This document shows positions 7,388-15,232 of a stretch of 64,000 nucleotides of DNA, in pieces. Position 1 is the first letter of the stretch. Each line of letters begins with the position of its first letter. The notes under the pieces were generated by a model that worked only from the letters and a program-made list of their open reading frames with translations, was not told the DNA's origin and made no database searches. Both the position numbers and the translations under genes were made by a program. Origin of the DNA: Salinilacustrithrix sp003476595 (GTDB lineage Bacteria; Actinomycetota; Acidimicrobiia; Acidimicrobiales; Salinilacustritrichaceae). Location: assembly GCA_963972525.1 (NCBI GenBank), contig CAXAUZ010000002.1:62001-126000 (forward strand), in the 5' to 3' direction.

Positions 7388-8299
7388 CTAGGAGGCGCTG
7401 AACACGCGCAGCGCCTCGAGGAACGGGATGGCGATGAAGATGGCGCCGGGCACGAGCGCGGCGACGGTGACGGGGATCCAGACCTGCTGGCTGCGCCGTT
7501 CGATCTGCTCGATGAGGCCGCGCTGGACCTCACGCCGGATGGAGCGGGCCTCCTCGGCGATGAGGCGACCGAGATCCCCGGCCTCCCGGTTGAGGGCGAG
7601 CACGGCGACCAGTCGGGTGAGCGCATCGAGGTCGGCGACGGCGGCCCACTCGCGGAGCGCCTCCACCTCGGTGACGCCGTGGCGGATGCGGCCCACGACG
7701 CGGCGCAGGTCCTGTCCGCTGACGCCCTGGCCGCGCGTCGCGAGCCGCTGGACCGCGGCGCCGAGGGAGAAGCCGGCGGACAGCAGCATGCCGAGCTGCT
7801 CGGACACGACGGGCAGCTCCAGGAAGAGGCGGCGCTTGCGCCGGTCCGACTCCATGGCCAGCCGCTGCTCGATGAACAGGAACGACAGGGCGGGCGCACC
7901 GACGAGGAACAGCAGCAGCACGACGGCCGGGGGGCGGATGGCCATGGCGGCGAGGACCCCGCCGACGGCGCCGACGGCCGTCCACCCGAGCTGGCGGACG
8001 CGGAAGGCCGTGGGGTCGAGGTCGCTGTGGACCCGCTCCAGGCGCACGGCCAGCTCCTCGTTGATGCCGACGAGCCGGGCGACTCGCTCGCCGACGGTGC
8101 GGGCGAGCGGCGCGACGACGTCGGCGAATGAGTCGACCGACAGCATGCCGTGCCCGCCGGCTGCCGTCGCCAGGCCGCCGGGCTCGTAGGGACGGAGCCG
8201 ATCGGCGAGTGACCGGCGGGCGAACCACCGGTGCCGGCTCAGGACGAGGGCGGCCCCGGCCCAGAACGCGAGGGCAGCGATGACGGTGACGCGGGTCAT
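7388..8299 (-). CDS. tadC: Tad pilus inner-membrane platform protein TadC
   Basis: A 303-residue GspF/TadC-family membrane protein. Transmembrane helices are visible at the N-terminus, around residues 105-145 and at the C-terminus (IPVTVAALVPGAIFIAIPFLEAL). The central cytoplasmic part (LPVVSEQLGMLLSAGFSLGAAVQRL ... LREWAAVADLDALTRLVAVL ... LGRLIAEEARSIRREVQ) is typical of the T2SSF domain, which couples the TadA motor to pilus polymerisation. The ATG at 8299 overlaps the tadB stop. Family order tadB-tadC is as expected. Confidence 0.88.
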   Translation of the reverse strand: MTRVTVIAALAFWAGAALVLSRHRWFARRSLADRLRPYEPGGLATAAGGHGMLSVDSFADVVAPLARTVGERVARLVGINEELAVRLERVHSDLDPTAFRVRQLGWTAVGAVGGVLAAMAIRPPAVVLLLFLVGAPALSFLFIEQRLAMESDRRKRRLFLELPVVSEQLGMLLSAGFSLGAAVQRLATRGQGVSGQDLRRVVGRIRHGVTEVEALREWAAVADLDALTRLVAVLALNREAGDLGRLIAEEARSIRREVQRGLIEQIERRSQQVWIPVTVAALVPGAIFIAIPFLEALRVFSAS

Positions 8300-9180
8300 C
8301 GGTCGAACACCCGCTCCTCCTCGGGGACCTGCAGGATCCGGCCTGCCCACAGCCAGCAGCCGATGACGAGCAGGACGGCGAACAGGGTGAGGGTCTGCCC
8401 GGTGGCCGACCGGAACGCCTGGCGGCCGTTGCCCACCGACATGCCGGCCAGGGCCATGCCGAAGGGGGCGAAGACGACGAAGCGCCGGGCGAACCGGGCG
8501 CCGGCCTGCTTGGCGCGGGCGTCCTTGCGGCCCTGGGTGTCCTGGATGCGGTCCTCGATGAGCGCCTCGAGCCGGCGGTCCAGGTCGCTGCCGCCGACGG
8601 TGTGGGCCACGAGGAGCGTCTCGCACGTGGCGTCGGCGGTGGGGTCGGCCAGGCCGCCCTTGAGCACGGTGAGGGTGCGCTCGAAGTCGGTGGAGATCAG
8701 CCACTCCCGGTGGGCGGCGTCGAAGGCGGGGACCATGTCCTCGGGTGCTCGGCGCCCGACCTCGAACAGGGCCTGGGGGATCGACCGGCCTAGGGAGGAG
8801 GTCAGGATCCGGATCTCCTCGATCATCCGGGGCCACGCGTCCTGGGCCCGGGACCGGCGGTTGGCGCGGCGCACGCGGTACGACGCCAGGGGTGCGCTCG
8901 CAGCGGAGATCCCCACGGCGATCGCCGGTGCGATGGCCCCGAAGATCGCGTACGTGAGGGCGGTGCCGAGCACCAGCAGCAGGGCCATCACCGCGGCGAA
9001 GTCGCGCAGGCGGACGTCGCCCAGCCCGGCCTGCACCAACCACTCCTGCACGACCGGGCGGCGGGTGCGCCGTCGACCGACGGAGGGGGCGAGCCCGACG
9101 CCCCGCCACCCGAACGCGAGGGCGGTGTACGCGTAGTACACGCCGAGCGCGGCCGCGACGGGGAGCAGGAGCGAGGTCAT
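8296..9180 (-). CDS. tadB: Tad pilus inner-membrane platform protein TadB
   Basis: A 294-residue GspF/TadB-family membrane protein. Hydrophobic helices occur at residues 1-20, about 62-100 and at the C-terminus (LTLFAVLLVIGCWLWAG). The cytoplasmic domain contains WPRMIEEIRILTSSLGRSIPQAL and a C-terminal T2SSF half. It partners TadC as the membrane platform on which the TadA ATPase acts. Start ATG 9180 overlaps the tadA stop and its own stop overlaps tadC, both by four bases, so stoichiometric translation is likely. Confidence 0.88.
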   Translation of the reverse strand: MTSLLLPVAAALGVYYAYTALAFGWRGVGLAPSVGRRRTRRPVVQEWLVQAGLGDVRLRDFAAVMALLLVLGTALTYAIFGAIAPAIAVGISAASAPLASYRVRRANRRSRAQDAWPRMIEEIRILTSSLGRSIPQALFEVGRRAPEDMVPAFDAAHREWLISTDFERTLTVLKGGLADPTADATCETLLVAHTVGGSDLDRRLEALIEDRIQDTQGRKDARAKQAGARFARRFVVFAPFGMALAGMSVGNGRQAFRSATGQTLTLFAVLLVIGCWLWAGRILQVPEEERVFDR

Positions 9181-10559
9181 CGGTCGTGCCCGGACCGCAG
9201 GTCTCGGAGCGCGTGCACCGAGCTCGCGGGAGCAGCGGGTGCCGTCGGCGCGGCGCGGCTCTGGCGCGCCTGGTCCGGCACGCCCAGCAGGGCGCGCAGG
9301 TCGAAGCCGGCCTCCTCCAGGGACCGGGCGGCCCGGTTCGGCAGCAGGCCGGTCCACTCGAGCGGCTGGTCGCGCCGGCTCCGGCGGAACAGGTCGGTGA
9401 CGGTGAACTGCGTGGCGTCGTAGCCGGCCGCCTGGTCCTCCACCGCGATGATCTCGGAGACCCGGGGGCCGTCGGCCTCGCGGGCGCAGTGCACGACGAT
9501 GTCGACGGACTCCGACACGAGGCTGTTGAGCGCGGCCATCGGGATCTCGCTCGACGTGTCGGCGAGCTGGCAGATGAAGCGCAGGCGGGACAGGGCCTGG
9601 CGGGCGGAACCGGCGTGGATGGTGGTGTAGCCCTTCACGCCCGATGACAGCGTGAGGAGCAGGGGCAGGGCCTCCTTGTCGCGGACCTCGCCGACGATGG
9701 CCACGTCGGGGGCCATCCGGAGGAAGCCCGCGACCAGGCGACGCAGGTCGACCGCCGGTCGGTCGGCGCGGGCCGCGCGCGTCTGCATCGAGGCCACGTT
9801 CGGCACGGGGACGTCGGCCTCGAACACCTCCTCGGCGACGACCACTCGCAGCGACGGGTCGAGCTCGGCCGCGGTGCAGGACAGCAAGGTGGTCTTGCCC
9901 GACCCGGGTGCCCCGGCGAAGACGACGGTGAGCTTGGCCCGGGCGCAGGCGCGGAGGAACTCGGCGGCCTGCACGCTGAGCATGTCGCGCTCGACGAGCT
10001 GCTCGAGCTCGCGGAAGGCGACCCCGGTGAACTTGCGGATGTTCACCATCACGTGCCCGCCGCGAGCCACGTCACCGTGGACGATGTGGAGCCGGGCACC
10101 GTTGTCGAGCTGCGCGTCCTGCAGCCCCTCGGTGGGGTCGAGCTTGCGGTGCGCGCCCGACGCGTCGTCGAGGATCTTCGTGAGCGTCCGGATCACGTGC
10201 TCGTCGTCGTGGAAGACCTCGTCGTGGTAGCCCGAGGTCCCGCGGTGGCGCTTCACGAAGATGGCGTCCGGCGCGTTGATCATCACCTCCCACACGTCGT
10301 CGTCGGCGAGGAGGCCCTCGAGCGGGCCGTAGCCGACGAGGTTCCGGTAGGCCCGCTCCACCACCAGCTCCGGATCGGCGAGGTCGTGGGTGCGCAGGCC
10401 CCGGCGGTAGTCGGCCGACCAGCGGGCGACCGCGTCGGTGATGAGCTCGTGCATGCGAGCCCGCGCCGCGTCGTCGTCGAGGTCGAGGTGGATCCCCTTC
10501 GCGTGCTCGAGCACGGTGCGCTCGATGAGCTCGAGGGGGGTGGCGTCGGCGGTGGTCAT
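9177..10559 (-). CDS. tadA: Tad pilus assembly ATPase TadA (CpaF)
   Basis: A 460-residue type II/IV secretion ATPase that powers pilus extension. It has the N-terminal helical region, the YGPLEGLLADDDVWEVMI segment typical for CpaF, the Walker A GAPGSGKTT, the Asp box, a Walker B region ending GEVRDKEALPLLL, and the TTIHAGS His box. All catalytic motifs are intact. The C-terminus carries about 40 extra residues rich in Ala/Pro. ATG 10559 overlaps the upstream tadZ-like stop by four bases. High confidence from motifs and operon context. Confidence 0.95.
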   Translation of the reverse strand: MTTADATPLELIERTVLEHAKGIHLDLDDDAARARMHELITDAVARWSADYRRGLRTHDLADPELVVERAYRNLVGYGPLEGLLADDDVWEVMINAPDAIFVKRHRGTSGYHDEVFHDDEHVIRTLTKILDDASGAHRKLDPTEGLQDAQLDNGARLHIVHGDVARGGHVMVNIRKFTGVAFRELEQLVERDMLSVQAAEFLRACARAKLTVVFAGAPGSGKTTLLSCTAAELDPSLRVVVAEEVFEADVPVPNVASMQTRAARADRPAVDLRRLVAGFLRMAPDVAIVGEVRDKEALPLLLTLSSGVKGYTTIHAGSARQALSRLRFICQLADTSSEIPMAALNSLVSESVDIVVHCAREADGPRVSEIIAVEDQAAGYDATQFTVTDLFRRSRRDQPLEWTGLLPNRAARSLEEAGFDLRALLGVPDQARQSRAAPTAPAAPASSVHALRDLRSGHDR

Positions 10560-11860
10560 CCAGCCACCTCCTCGTCCCAGGCGCCGAGCGAACCGGCCTC
10601 GACGAGCACGGGCTCGTCGGCGTGCAGGACGGGAGTGCGGTCGTCGACGGCCTCGAGCCGGGCTCGGACGGCGTGGCTCACCGGCGCGACGAGCGCGTCG
10701 GGGAGCGTGACACCGTCCCGGAGCACGTCGTCGAGCTGCTTGCGCTCCGGGAGGAAGACGGGGCTGAGGACGGGCTGGCCCGGGTTCGACGCGGCGAGCA
10801 GCTCGCTGATGGTCCGGCCGATCTCGGCGCGGGCGGTGCGGCTGCGGGGTGCCCGGTTGACGACCGGCACGATGCGGTCCGGGGAGACGCCGCTGGCGAT
10901 GCAGTCGCGCACGACCCGGAGCAGCGAGTGGGCCCCCTTGGTGCCGGGGTTCCCCACGACCACGACCACGTCGGCGGCACCGGTGGCGGTGCGTGCGAGC
11001 AGGTTGCGGTCCTCGACGTCGGCCGAGCCGGTGGCGGACTCCCCCTCGAGGTCGTCGTCGACGTCGGCGACGACGAGGGTGAAGCTGCGCCGGAGCCCGT
11101 CGAGCGCGCTGCGCAGCGCCCGCGGCCGCAACGCCGTCCAGTCCCGGTGACGTCGCAGGCCCAGCAGCAGCCGGTAGCGGCGGGTGACGATGTCGAAGGT
11201 GAGGGCTCGCACCTCCTCCGGGCTCGGCGCGCCGCTGCGGTGGGACTCGACCAGCTCGAGGACGCCGGGGATGACGTCTCGGGCGTCGTGGAGCATCGCC
11301 TGGTCGGCGTGCAGGGCGAGGTCGGCGAGCACGACCGTGTCGGCGTGGGCCGGGTCGGTGGCAGCGCCCTGGGCGATGGCCATGGCGACGACGGACCGTC
11401 CGGTGCCGCCCGGCCCGGTGACCGCCACGACCCGGGCCCGGAAGCCACCTTCGTGCTCGCCGGCGGACTCGACCTGCCCGGGCAGGTCGTCGGCCCGGCC
11501 GATGGGTGTGGCGTGCTCGGACAGGACCGCTTCGAGCTCGGTCCGGCCGAAGTCGGTGGGCAGGGTGTCGGCTGCGCCGATCGTGGACCAGTCCCGCACG
11601 GAGCCGTCCACCACGACGATGGGGGCGCAGCCGTGCTCGCGTGCCAGCTCGAGCAGGTCGCGGTCGACCCCGGGCAGCCCGCCGTCGATCAGCAGCGCGG
11701 AGAACGGTCGACCGGACTCCAGGCGCGCCCGCACCTCCGAGGCGGATACGGTCTTGACGAAGTCCATGGCCAGCTGGCCCGACGTCGCCCAGCGCGAGAC
11801 GTCGCTGAACCACGGGGTGCGGACGCGGGCGAGCCCGAGGGCGACGTAGCGGTCCGACAT
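10556..11860 (-). CDS. TadZ/CpaE-like pilus localisation protein with altered P-loop
   Basis: A 434-residue ParA/MinD-superfamily protein in the position of tadZ (cpaE), which directs the pilus machine to its site. Residues 1-120 form a receiver-like domain without a clear phosphoacceptor set. The ATPase-like domain begins with VVAVTGPGGTGRSVVAM (about 144-160): the usual P-loop lysine is replaced by Arg (R155), so ATP hydrolysis may be lost or changed; atypical Walker A motifs are known in TadZ proteins. VVVADVDDD and VVVVGNPGTKGAHSLLRV follow as in MinD-like folds. It overlaps cpaB and tadA at its two ends. Confidence 0.8.
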   Translation of the reverse strand: MSDRYVALGLARVRTPWFSDVSRWATSGQLAMDFVKTVSASEVRARLESGRPFSALLIDGGLPGVDRDLLELAREHGCAPIVVVDGSVRDWSTIGAADTLPTDFGRTELEAVLSEHATPIGRADDLPGQVESAGEHEGGFRARVVAVTGPGGTGRSVVAMAIAQGAATDPAHADTVVLADLALHADQAMLHDARDVIPGVLELVESHRSGAPSPEEVRALTFDIVTRRYRLLLGLRRHRDWTALRPRALRSALDGLRRSFTLVVADVDDDLEGESATGSADVEDRNLLARTATGAADVVVVVGNPGTKGAHSLLRVVRDCIASGVSPDRIVPVVNRAPRSRTARAEIGRTISELLAASNPGQPVLSPVFLPERKQLDDVLRDGVTLPDALVAPVSHAVRARLEAVDDRTPVLHADEPVLVEAGSLGAWDEEVAG

Positions 11861-12603
11861 CAGCTGTCCTCGTCGTCGTCGCCGGCACCGCCACCCGGCC
11901 GGGGGCGGTACTCGCGGCCGACGTCCTCGACCTCGGAGCCGATGGTGGCGCGCACCATCGTGATGTCGCCCGCGGCCTGGGCGTGGACCAGCGCCTCGAC
12001 CTGGGTGAAGTCGCTGAGCGCCAGGCGCACGACGGTCGTGTCGCTGCCGCCGAGCCCCTCCCGACTCCCGCCGCTGACCTCGAGCACCCGGGCATCGACC
12101 GCGACGAGCTGGGTCACCTCGCTGCTCCACGTGGAGAACACGTCGACCCGTTCGCCGGGGCGGAGGCCCCCGACGGCGCGGCTGGCGGGGAGGCTCAGCG
12201 CGACCTCGAGCCGCTCGGCACCCTCGACAGGGACGACCGTCGCCGACGCGAGCAGGAACTCGCCAGCCTCGACCGGTGCCGCCAGCTGGCGGTCGACCGC
12301 GGCGTCGACGGCGCCGAACAGGCCCCGCACCCCGTCGGGCAGCTCCACAGGCACCAGCTCCACGTCGCCGGACCGGATGGTCTGACCCGGTGCGAGGTCG
12401 CGGGAGGCGATGAGCACGTCGATGGTGTCGTCGGCGGTCGCGTCGGCGTAGGCGAGGAAGGTCCCCACGGCGGCGAGGGCCATGAGGAGCCCACCGACCA
12501 CCGCTCGTCCCGAGGGCAGACCGACACGACGCTCGACGCGCCGTGGCGTCGGGTCTGCTCCGGCCGTGGCCCTCCCGTTCCGCCGGGTGAGGGTGCTGGT
12601 CAC
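11860..12603 (-). CDS. cpaB: CpaB/RcpC-like SAF-domain protein
   Basis: A 247-residue protein at the head of the pilus operon. A basic N-terminus and a single transmembrane helix (about residues 33-52) precede a SAF domain (IDVLIASRDLAPGQTIRSGDVE), the hallmark of CpaB/RcpC, and a second conserved part (LSLPASRAVGGLRPGERVDVF). In Gram-negatives CpaB helps the secretin; here no secretin gene is seen, which fits a monoderm cell. The GTG at 12603 is preceded by AAAGGGG with five-base spacing on the minus strand. The C-terminus is a short acidic tail. Confidence 0.85.
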   Translation of the reverse strand: MTSTLTRRNGRATAGADPTPRRVERRVGLPSGRAVVGGLLMALAAVGTFLAYADATADDTIDVLIASRDLAPGQTIRSGDVELVPVELPDGVRGLFGAVDAAVDRQLAAPVEAGEFLLASATVVPVEGAERLEVALSLPASRAVGGLRPGERVDVFSTWSSEVTQLVAVDARVLEVSGGSREGLGGSDTTVVRLALSDFTQVEALVHAQAAGDITMVRATIGSEVEDVGREYRPRPGGGAGDDDEDS

Positions 12604-12843
12604 CTGGACCCCTTTCGCTGGCACCGTTCGGTGGTCCTTCCCTCGTCCCGTGACAATCCCGTTGCCGAACCGGTCGAGCGCGCCGAAAAGGGATGAAACA
12701 TGCCGAAAGGATGCCACAGTTCCTCCGCGGAGGACATCTGGAAGCATCGAGGTGGATCGAGATGCTGGCTCGAGCACGGTCGTTCCGGTATGGTCGACCG
12801 TGCACCCGGCCCACGCCGGCCGCCGCCGAATCCGGAGGTGCCC
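12604..12843. promoter_or_regulatory. Divergent regulatory region between pilus operon and HTH gene, with 14-bp palindrome
   Basis: This 240-base gap lies between the first gene of the pilus operon and a small HTH gene read the other way. It holds a perfect self-complementary palindrome, TCCTCCGCGGAGGA at 12721-12734, about midway between the two start codons, and a TATGGT hexamer near 12788 that could be a -10 for the rightward gene. GGAGG lies just before the ATG at 12844. An operator function for the palindrome is inferred from position only. Confidence 0.4.
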
Positions 12844-13089
12844 ATGACCGCATCCGTCGAATGGCTGTCCACAGCCGACGCCGCCAAGGCGCTGGGCATC
12901 ACCCCGCGCACCTTGTACCGGTTCATCGATCAGGGCGAGCTGGCCGCCTACCGCTTCGGTCGGGTGATCCGCATCAAGCAGTCCGACGTCGATGCGTTCA
13001 TCGAAGGTGCCCGCATCGAGCCCGGTTCGCTCGAGCACCTCTACCCGGACTCCGGCGCCAAGCCGGAGGGGGCCGAGCTCGACGTCTAG
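12844..13089 (+). CDS. Small helix-turn-helix (excisionase-type) DNA-binding protein
   Basis: An 81-residue protein consisting almost entirely of one winged HTH of the MerR/excisionase type: LSTADAAKALGITPRTLYRFIDQGELAAYRFGR then VIRIKQSDVDAFIEGAR, with the standard wing strand and a short tail. A strong GGAGG lies five bases before the ATG; the longer frame starting at 12700 has no such support. It stands divergent to the Tad pilus operon across a palindrome-containing gap, so it is a candidate regulator of those genes, but that link is inference. Its stop overlaps the convergent hypothetical gene by four bases. Confidence 0.85.
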   Translation: MTASVEWLSTADAAKALGITPRTLYRFIDQGELAAYRFGRVIRIKQSDVDAFIEGARIEPGSLEHLYPDSGAKPEGAELDV

Positions 13090-13691
13090 GTCTGCAGGAT
13101 CAGCACCGCGACCGCGGCCAGGGGGATCCACACCGGTGCCGGCGGATCGCCGTTGGTCCGCAACCGCACGACGTCAGCGCCGGCGCTGCGCAGCTCACCG
13201 CGGACGACCTGCCCCGAGCGCGTCCGGATGAGCACCTCGGGTCGGTCGGCGGCGAGGGGACCGACCACCGCGTCGAGGGCGACCTCCACCAGCACGGTGC
13301 GGTCGCCGATCACGGCCCGCCCACCCGGCTCGGCCCGCACCACCTCCACGGCATCGGTGCGCACCAGCACGTCCTGGTCCCGCTCGCTGCGCAGGGCGAG
13401 GAAGTCGGCGCCGACCCCGACGATGGTGCCGCGGACCCGGTGCTCGCCCACGTCGAGGACGACCGGGCGACCCCGCTCGGCCAGGTCGACCAGCGCGCCG
13501 ATGGTGCTGGCCTCCTCCTCGGCCTGGACGCGCAGCCACCGCTGGCGGGTGCGCTGCCGTGCCGCCTCGTCGACGAGCGCGTCCGCGGCCCAGCGTTCGA
13601 GCGACCGGGCCAGGCCGTCGGTTCCGCCGAGCACGCCGCCCGCCGCCGAGCGGGCAGCAGCGGGCAGGTCGGTGCCGTCGTCGTGGTGCAC
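13086..13691 (-). CDS. Hypothetical protein with small beta-barrel-like repeats
   Basis: A 201-residue protein that I do not recognise. The N-terminal third is helical with many Arg/Ala/Gln (WAADALVDEAARQRTRQRW), the middle repeats a strand-rich pattern (RPVVLDVGEHRVRGTIVGVGADFLAL ... DVLVRTDAVEVVRAEP) and the end repeats it again (RTRSGQVVRGELRSAGADVVRL), like two small Sm/PRC-type barrels. A hydrophobic C-terminus (VWIPLAAVAVLIL) ends the protein. GGGGAG lies just before the GTG at 13691. It is divergent to phoH with only 42 bases between starts, and could be co-regulated. No function is assigned. Confidence 0.65.
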   Translation of the reverse strand: MHHDDGTDLPAAARSAAGGVLGGTDGLARSLERWAADALVDEAARQRTRQRWLRVQAEEEASTIGALVDLAERGRPVVLDVGEHRVRGTIVGVGADFLALRSERDQDVLVRTDAVEVVRAEPGGRAVIGDRTVLVEVALDAVVGPLAADRPEVLIRTRSGQVVRGELRSAGADVVRLRTNGDPPAPVWIPLAAVAVLILQT

Positions 13692-13717
13692 TGGGTCTCC
13701 CCGGGGTCGGGTGCCGG

Positions 13718-13723
13718 TAGGAT
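13718..13723 (+). promoter_or_regulatory. -10-like TAGGAT before phoH
   Basis: TAGGAT ends ten bases before the GTG start of phoH and there is no good ribosome binding site in between, consistent with a leaderless or near-leaderless transcript. Confidence 0.35.
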
Positions 13724-13733
13724 CCGGCTGATC

Positions 13734-14711
13734 GTGTCGGACACCCAAGTCGTCGTCAACGTCCCCGGCAACCACCTCATGGCCGGGCTGCTCGGTCAGC
13801 GGGACGAGCTGCTCCGACTCGTGGAGCGCGCCTTCCCCGACACGGCGATCCACGCCCGCGGCAACGAGATCGCCGTCGTGGGGCCCGAAGCCGCCAACGC
13901 CGGGAAGGTCTTCGAGGAGCTGGTGCTGCTCGTGGCGTCCGGGCAGCTGCTCGATGCGGAGAGCGTGCAGCGTGCCATCGACATGGTGATCCACGACGAG
14001 CGGCCCTCCGAGCTGATGGCCACGGAGATCCTTCGCTCGGCCAAGGGCAACGCCGTGCGACCCAAGACGGCCGGGCAGCGTCGCTACATCGAGGCCATCC
14101 GCGACCACGTCATCACCTTCGGCCTCGGCCCCGCCGGCACCGGCAAGTCCTGGCTCGCCGTGGCCATGGCCGTGCAGGCGCTGCACCGCAACGAGGTCGA
14201 GCGCATCATCCTCACCCGGCCGGCGGTCGAGGCAGGGGAGCGGCTCGGCTTCCTGCCGGGCGACCTCATGGCCAAGATCGACCCCTACCTGCGGCCGCTC
14301 TACGACGCGCTCTACGACATGGTCGACCCCGAGGGCGCGCAGCGCCTGCTCGAGCGCAACCTGGTCGAGGTCGCGCCCCTGGCCTTCATGCGCGGTCGCA
14401 CGTTGAACGCGAGCTTCATCATCCTGGACGAGGCCCAGAACGCCACGGCCGAGCAGATGAAGATGTTCCTCACCCGGATCGGGTTCGGCTCCAAGGTCGT
14501 CGTCACCGGGGACACGTCCCAGGTCGACGTGCAGGGCGGCAAGTCCGGCCTCGCCGACCTCGAGCGCATCCTCGACGGCATCGAGGGCCTCAGCTTCGTG
14601 CACCTCGGCGCCCGTGACGTGGTGCGGCACCGGATCGTGCAGGACATCGTCAACGCCTACGACCGCAGCGGTCCGCCGAAGCCGGCGCCCGGGGGGCGAT
14701 CGCCCCGATGA
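13734..14711 (+). CDS. PhoH family protein (PhoL/YbeZ-type NTPase)
   Basis: A 325-residue cytoplasmic NTPase of the PhoH family; members next to ybeY are linked to ribosome maturation and RNA processing. The N-terminal region (HARGNEIAVVGPEAANAGKVFEEL) is KH-like; the ATPase core has Walker A GPAGTGKSWLAV, ILTRPAVEAGERLGFLPGD, the RGRTLNASFIILDEAQNAT Walker B segment and TGDTSQVDV. All motifs are intact. The GTG at 13734 gives the usual length; the frame is open far upstream but that part is antisense to other genes. The stop overlaps the ybeY start (ATGA). First gene of the phoH-ybeY-corC-era operon, a widely conserved order. Confidence 0.93.
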   Translation: MSDTQVVVNVPGNHLMAGLLGQRDELLRLVERAFPDTAIHARGNEIAVVGPEAANAGKVFEELVLLVASGQLLDAESVQRAIDMVIHDERPSELMATEILRSAKGNAVRPKTAGQRRYIEAIRDHVITFGLGPAGTGKSWLAVAMAVQALHRNEVERIILTRPAVEAGERLGFLPGDLMAKIDPYLRPLYDALYDMVDPEGAQRLLERNLVEVAPLAFMRGRTLNASFIILDEAQNATAEQMKMFLTRIGFGSKVVVTGDTSQVDVQGGKSGLADLERILDGIEGLSFVHLGARDVVRHRIVQDIVNAYDRSGPPKPAPGGRSPR

Positions 14712-15232
14712 GCGTCAGCGTCTTCGGGGTCGACGAGCAAGACGACGAACCGATCGACGTCGGTCGGTGGGTGCGCCTGGCCGAGCAGGTCCTGGACGCA
14801 GAAGGCGTGCGGCGCACCAGCGAGCTCAGCCTGCTCTTCGTCGATGCCACCACCATGGCCGAGCTGAACGAGCGGCACATGGGCAAGACCGGCCCCACCG
14901 ACGTGCTCGCCTTCCCGATCGACGACGACGGCCTCGAGCACGGGCGCTGGCCCGACAACGGCACACCCGGCCCGGACCGCCCGCCGCTGGACCTGGACGA
15001 CGTGCCGGTGCTGCTCGGCGACGTGGTGGTGTGCCCGTCGGTCGCCGCCGCCCAGGCCCCCGAGCACGCCGGTCAGCCCCAGCACGACGGCACGCTGGTG
15101 GACGAGGTCGCCCTCCTGGTGGTCCACGGCATCCTGCACGTCCTCGGCCACGATCACGCCGAACCGGACGAGACCGCGGTGATGCAGGCCAAGGAGCAGG
15201 CCCACCTCGCGTCGTTCCACCCCCGGTCGTGA
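14708..15232 (+). CDS. ybeY: Endoribonuclease/rRNA maturation factor YbeY
   Basis: Zinc-dependent single-strand endoribonuclease needed for 16S rRNA 3'-end maturation and 70S quality control. The metal site is VVHGILHVLGHDH (H-x3-H-x5-H), near residue 140, and the ERHMGKTGPTDVLAFP motif in the first half is also diagnostic. At 174 residues it is slightly longer than usual because of an insert around residues 75-95. It overlaps phoH by four bases upstream and corC by four bases downstream, so the operon is tightly coupled. Confidence 0.95.
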   Translation: MSVSVFGVDEQDDEPIDVGRWVRLAEQVLDAEGVRRTSELSLLFVDATTMAELNERHMGKTGPTDVLAFPIDDDGLEHGRWPDNGTPGPDRPPLDLDDVPVLLGDVVVCPSVAAAQAPEHAGQPQHDGTLVDEVALLVVHGILHVLGHDHAEPDETAVMQAKEQAHLASFHPRS

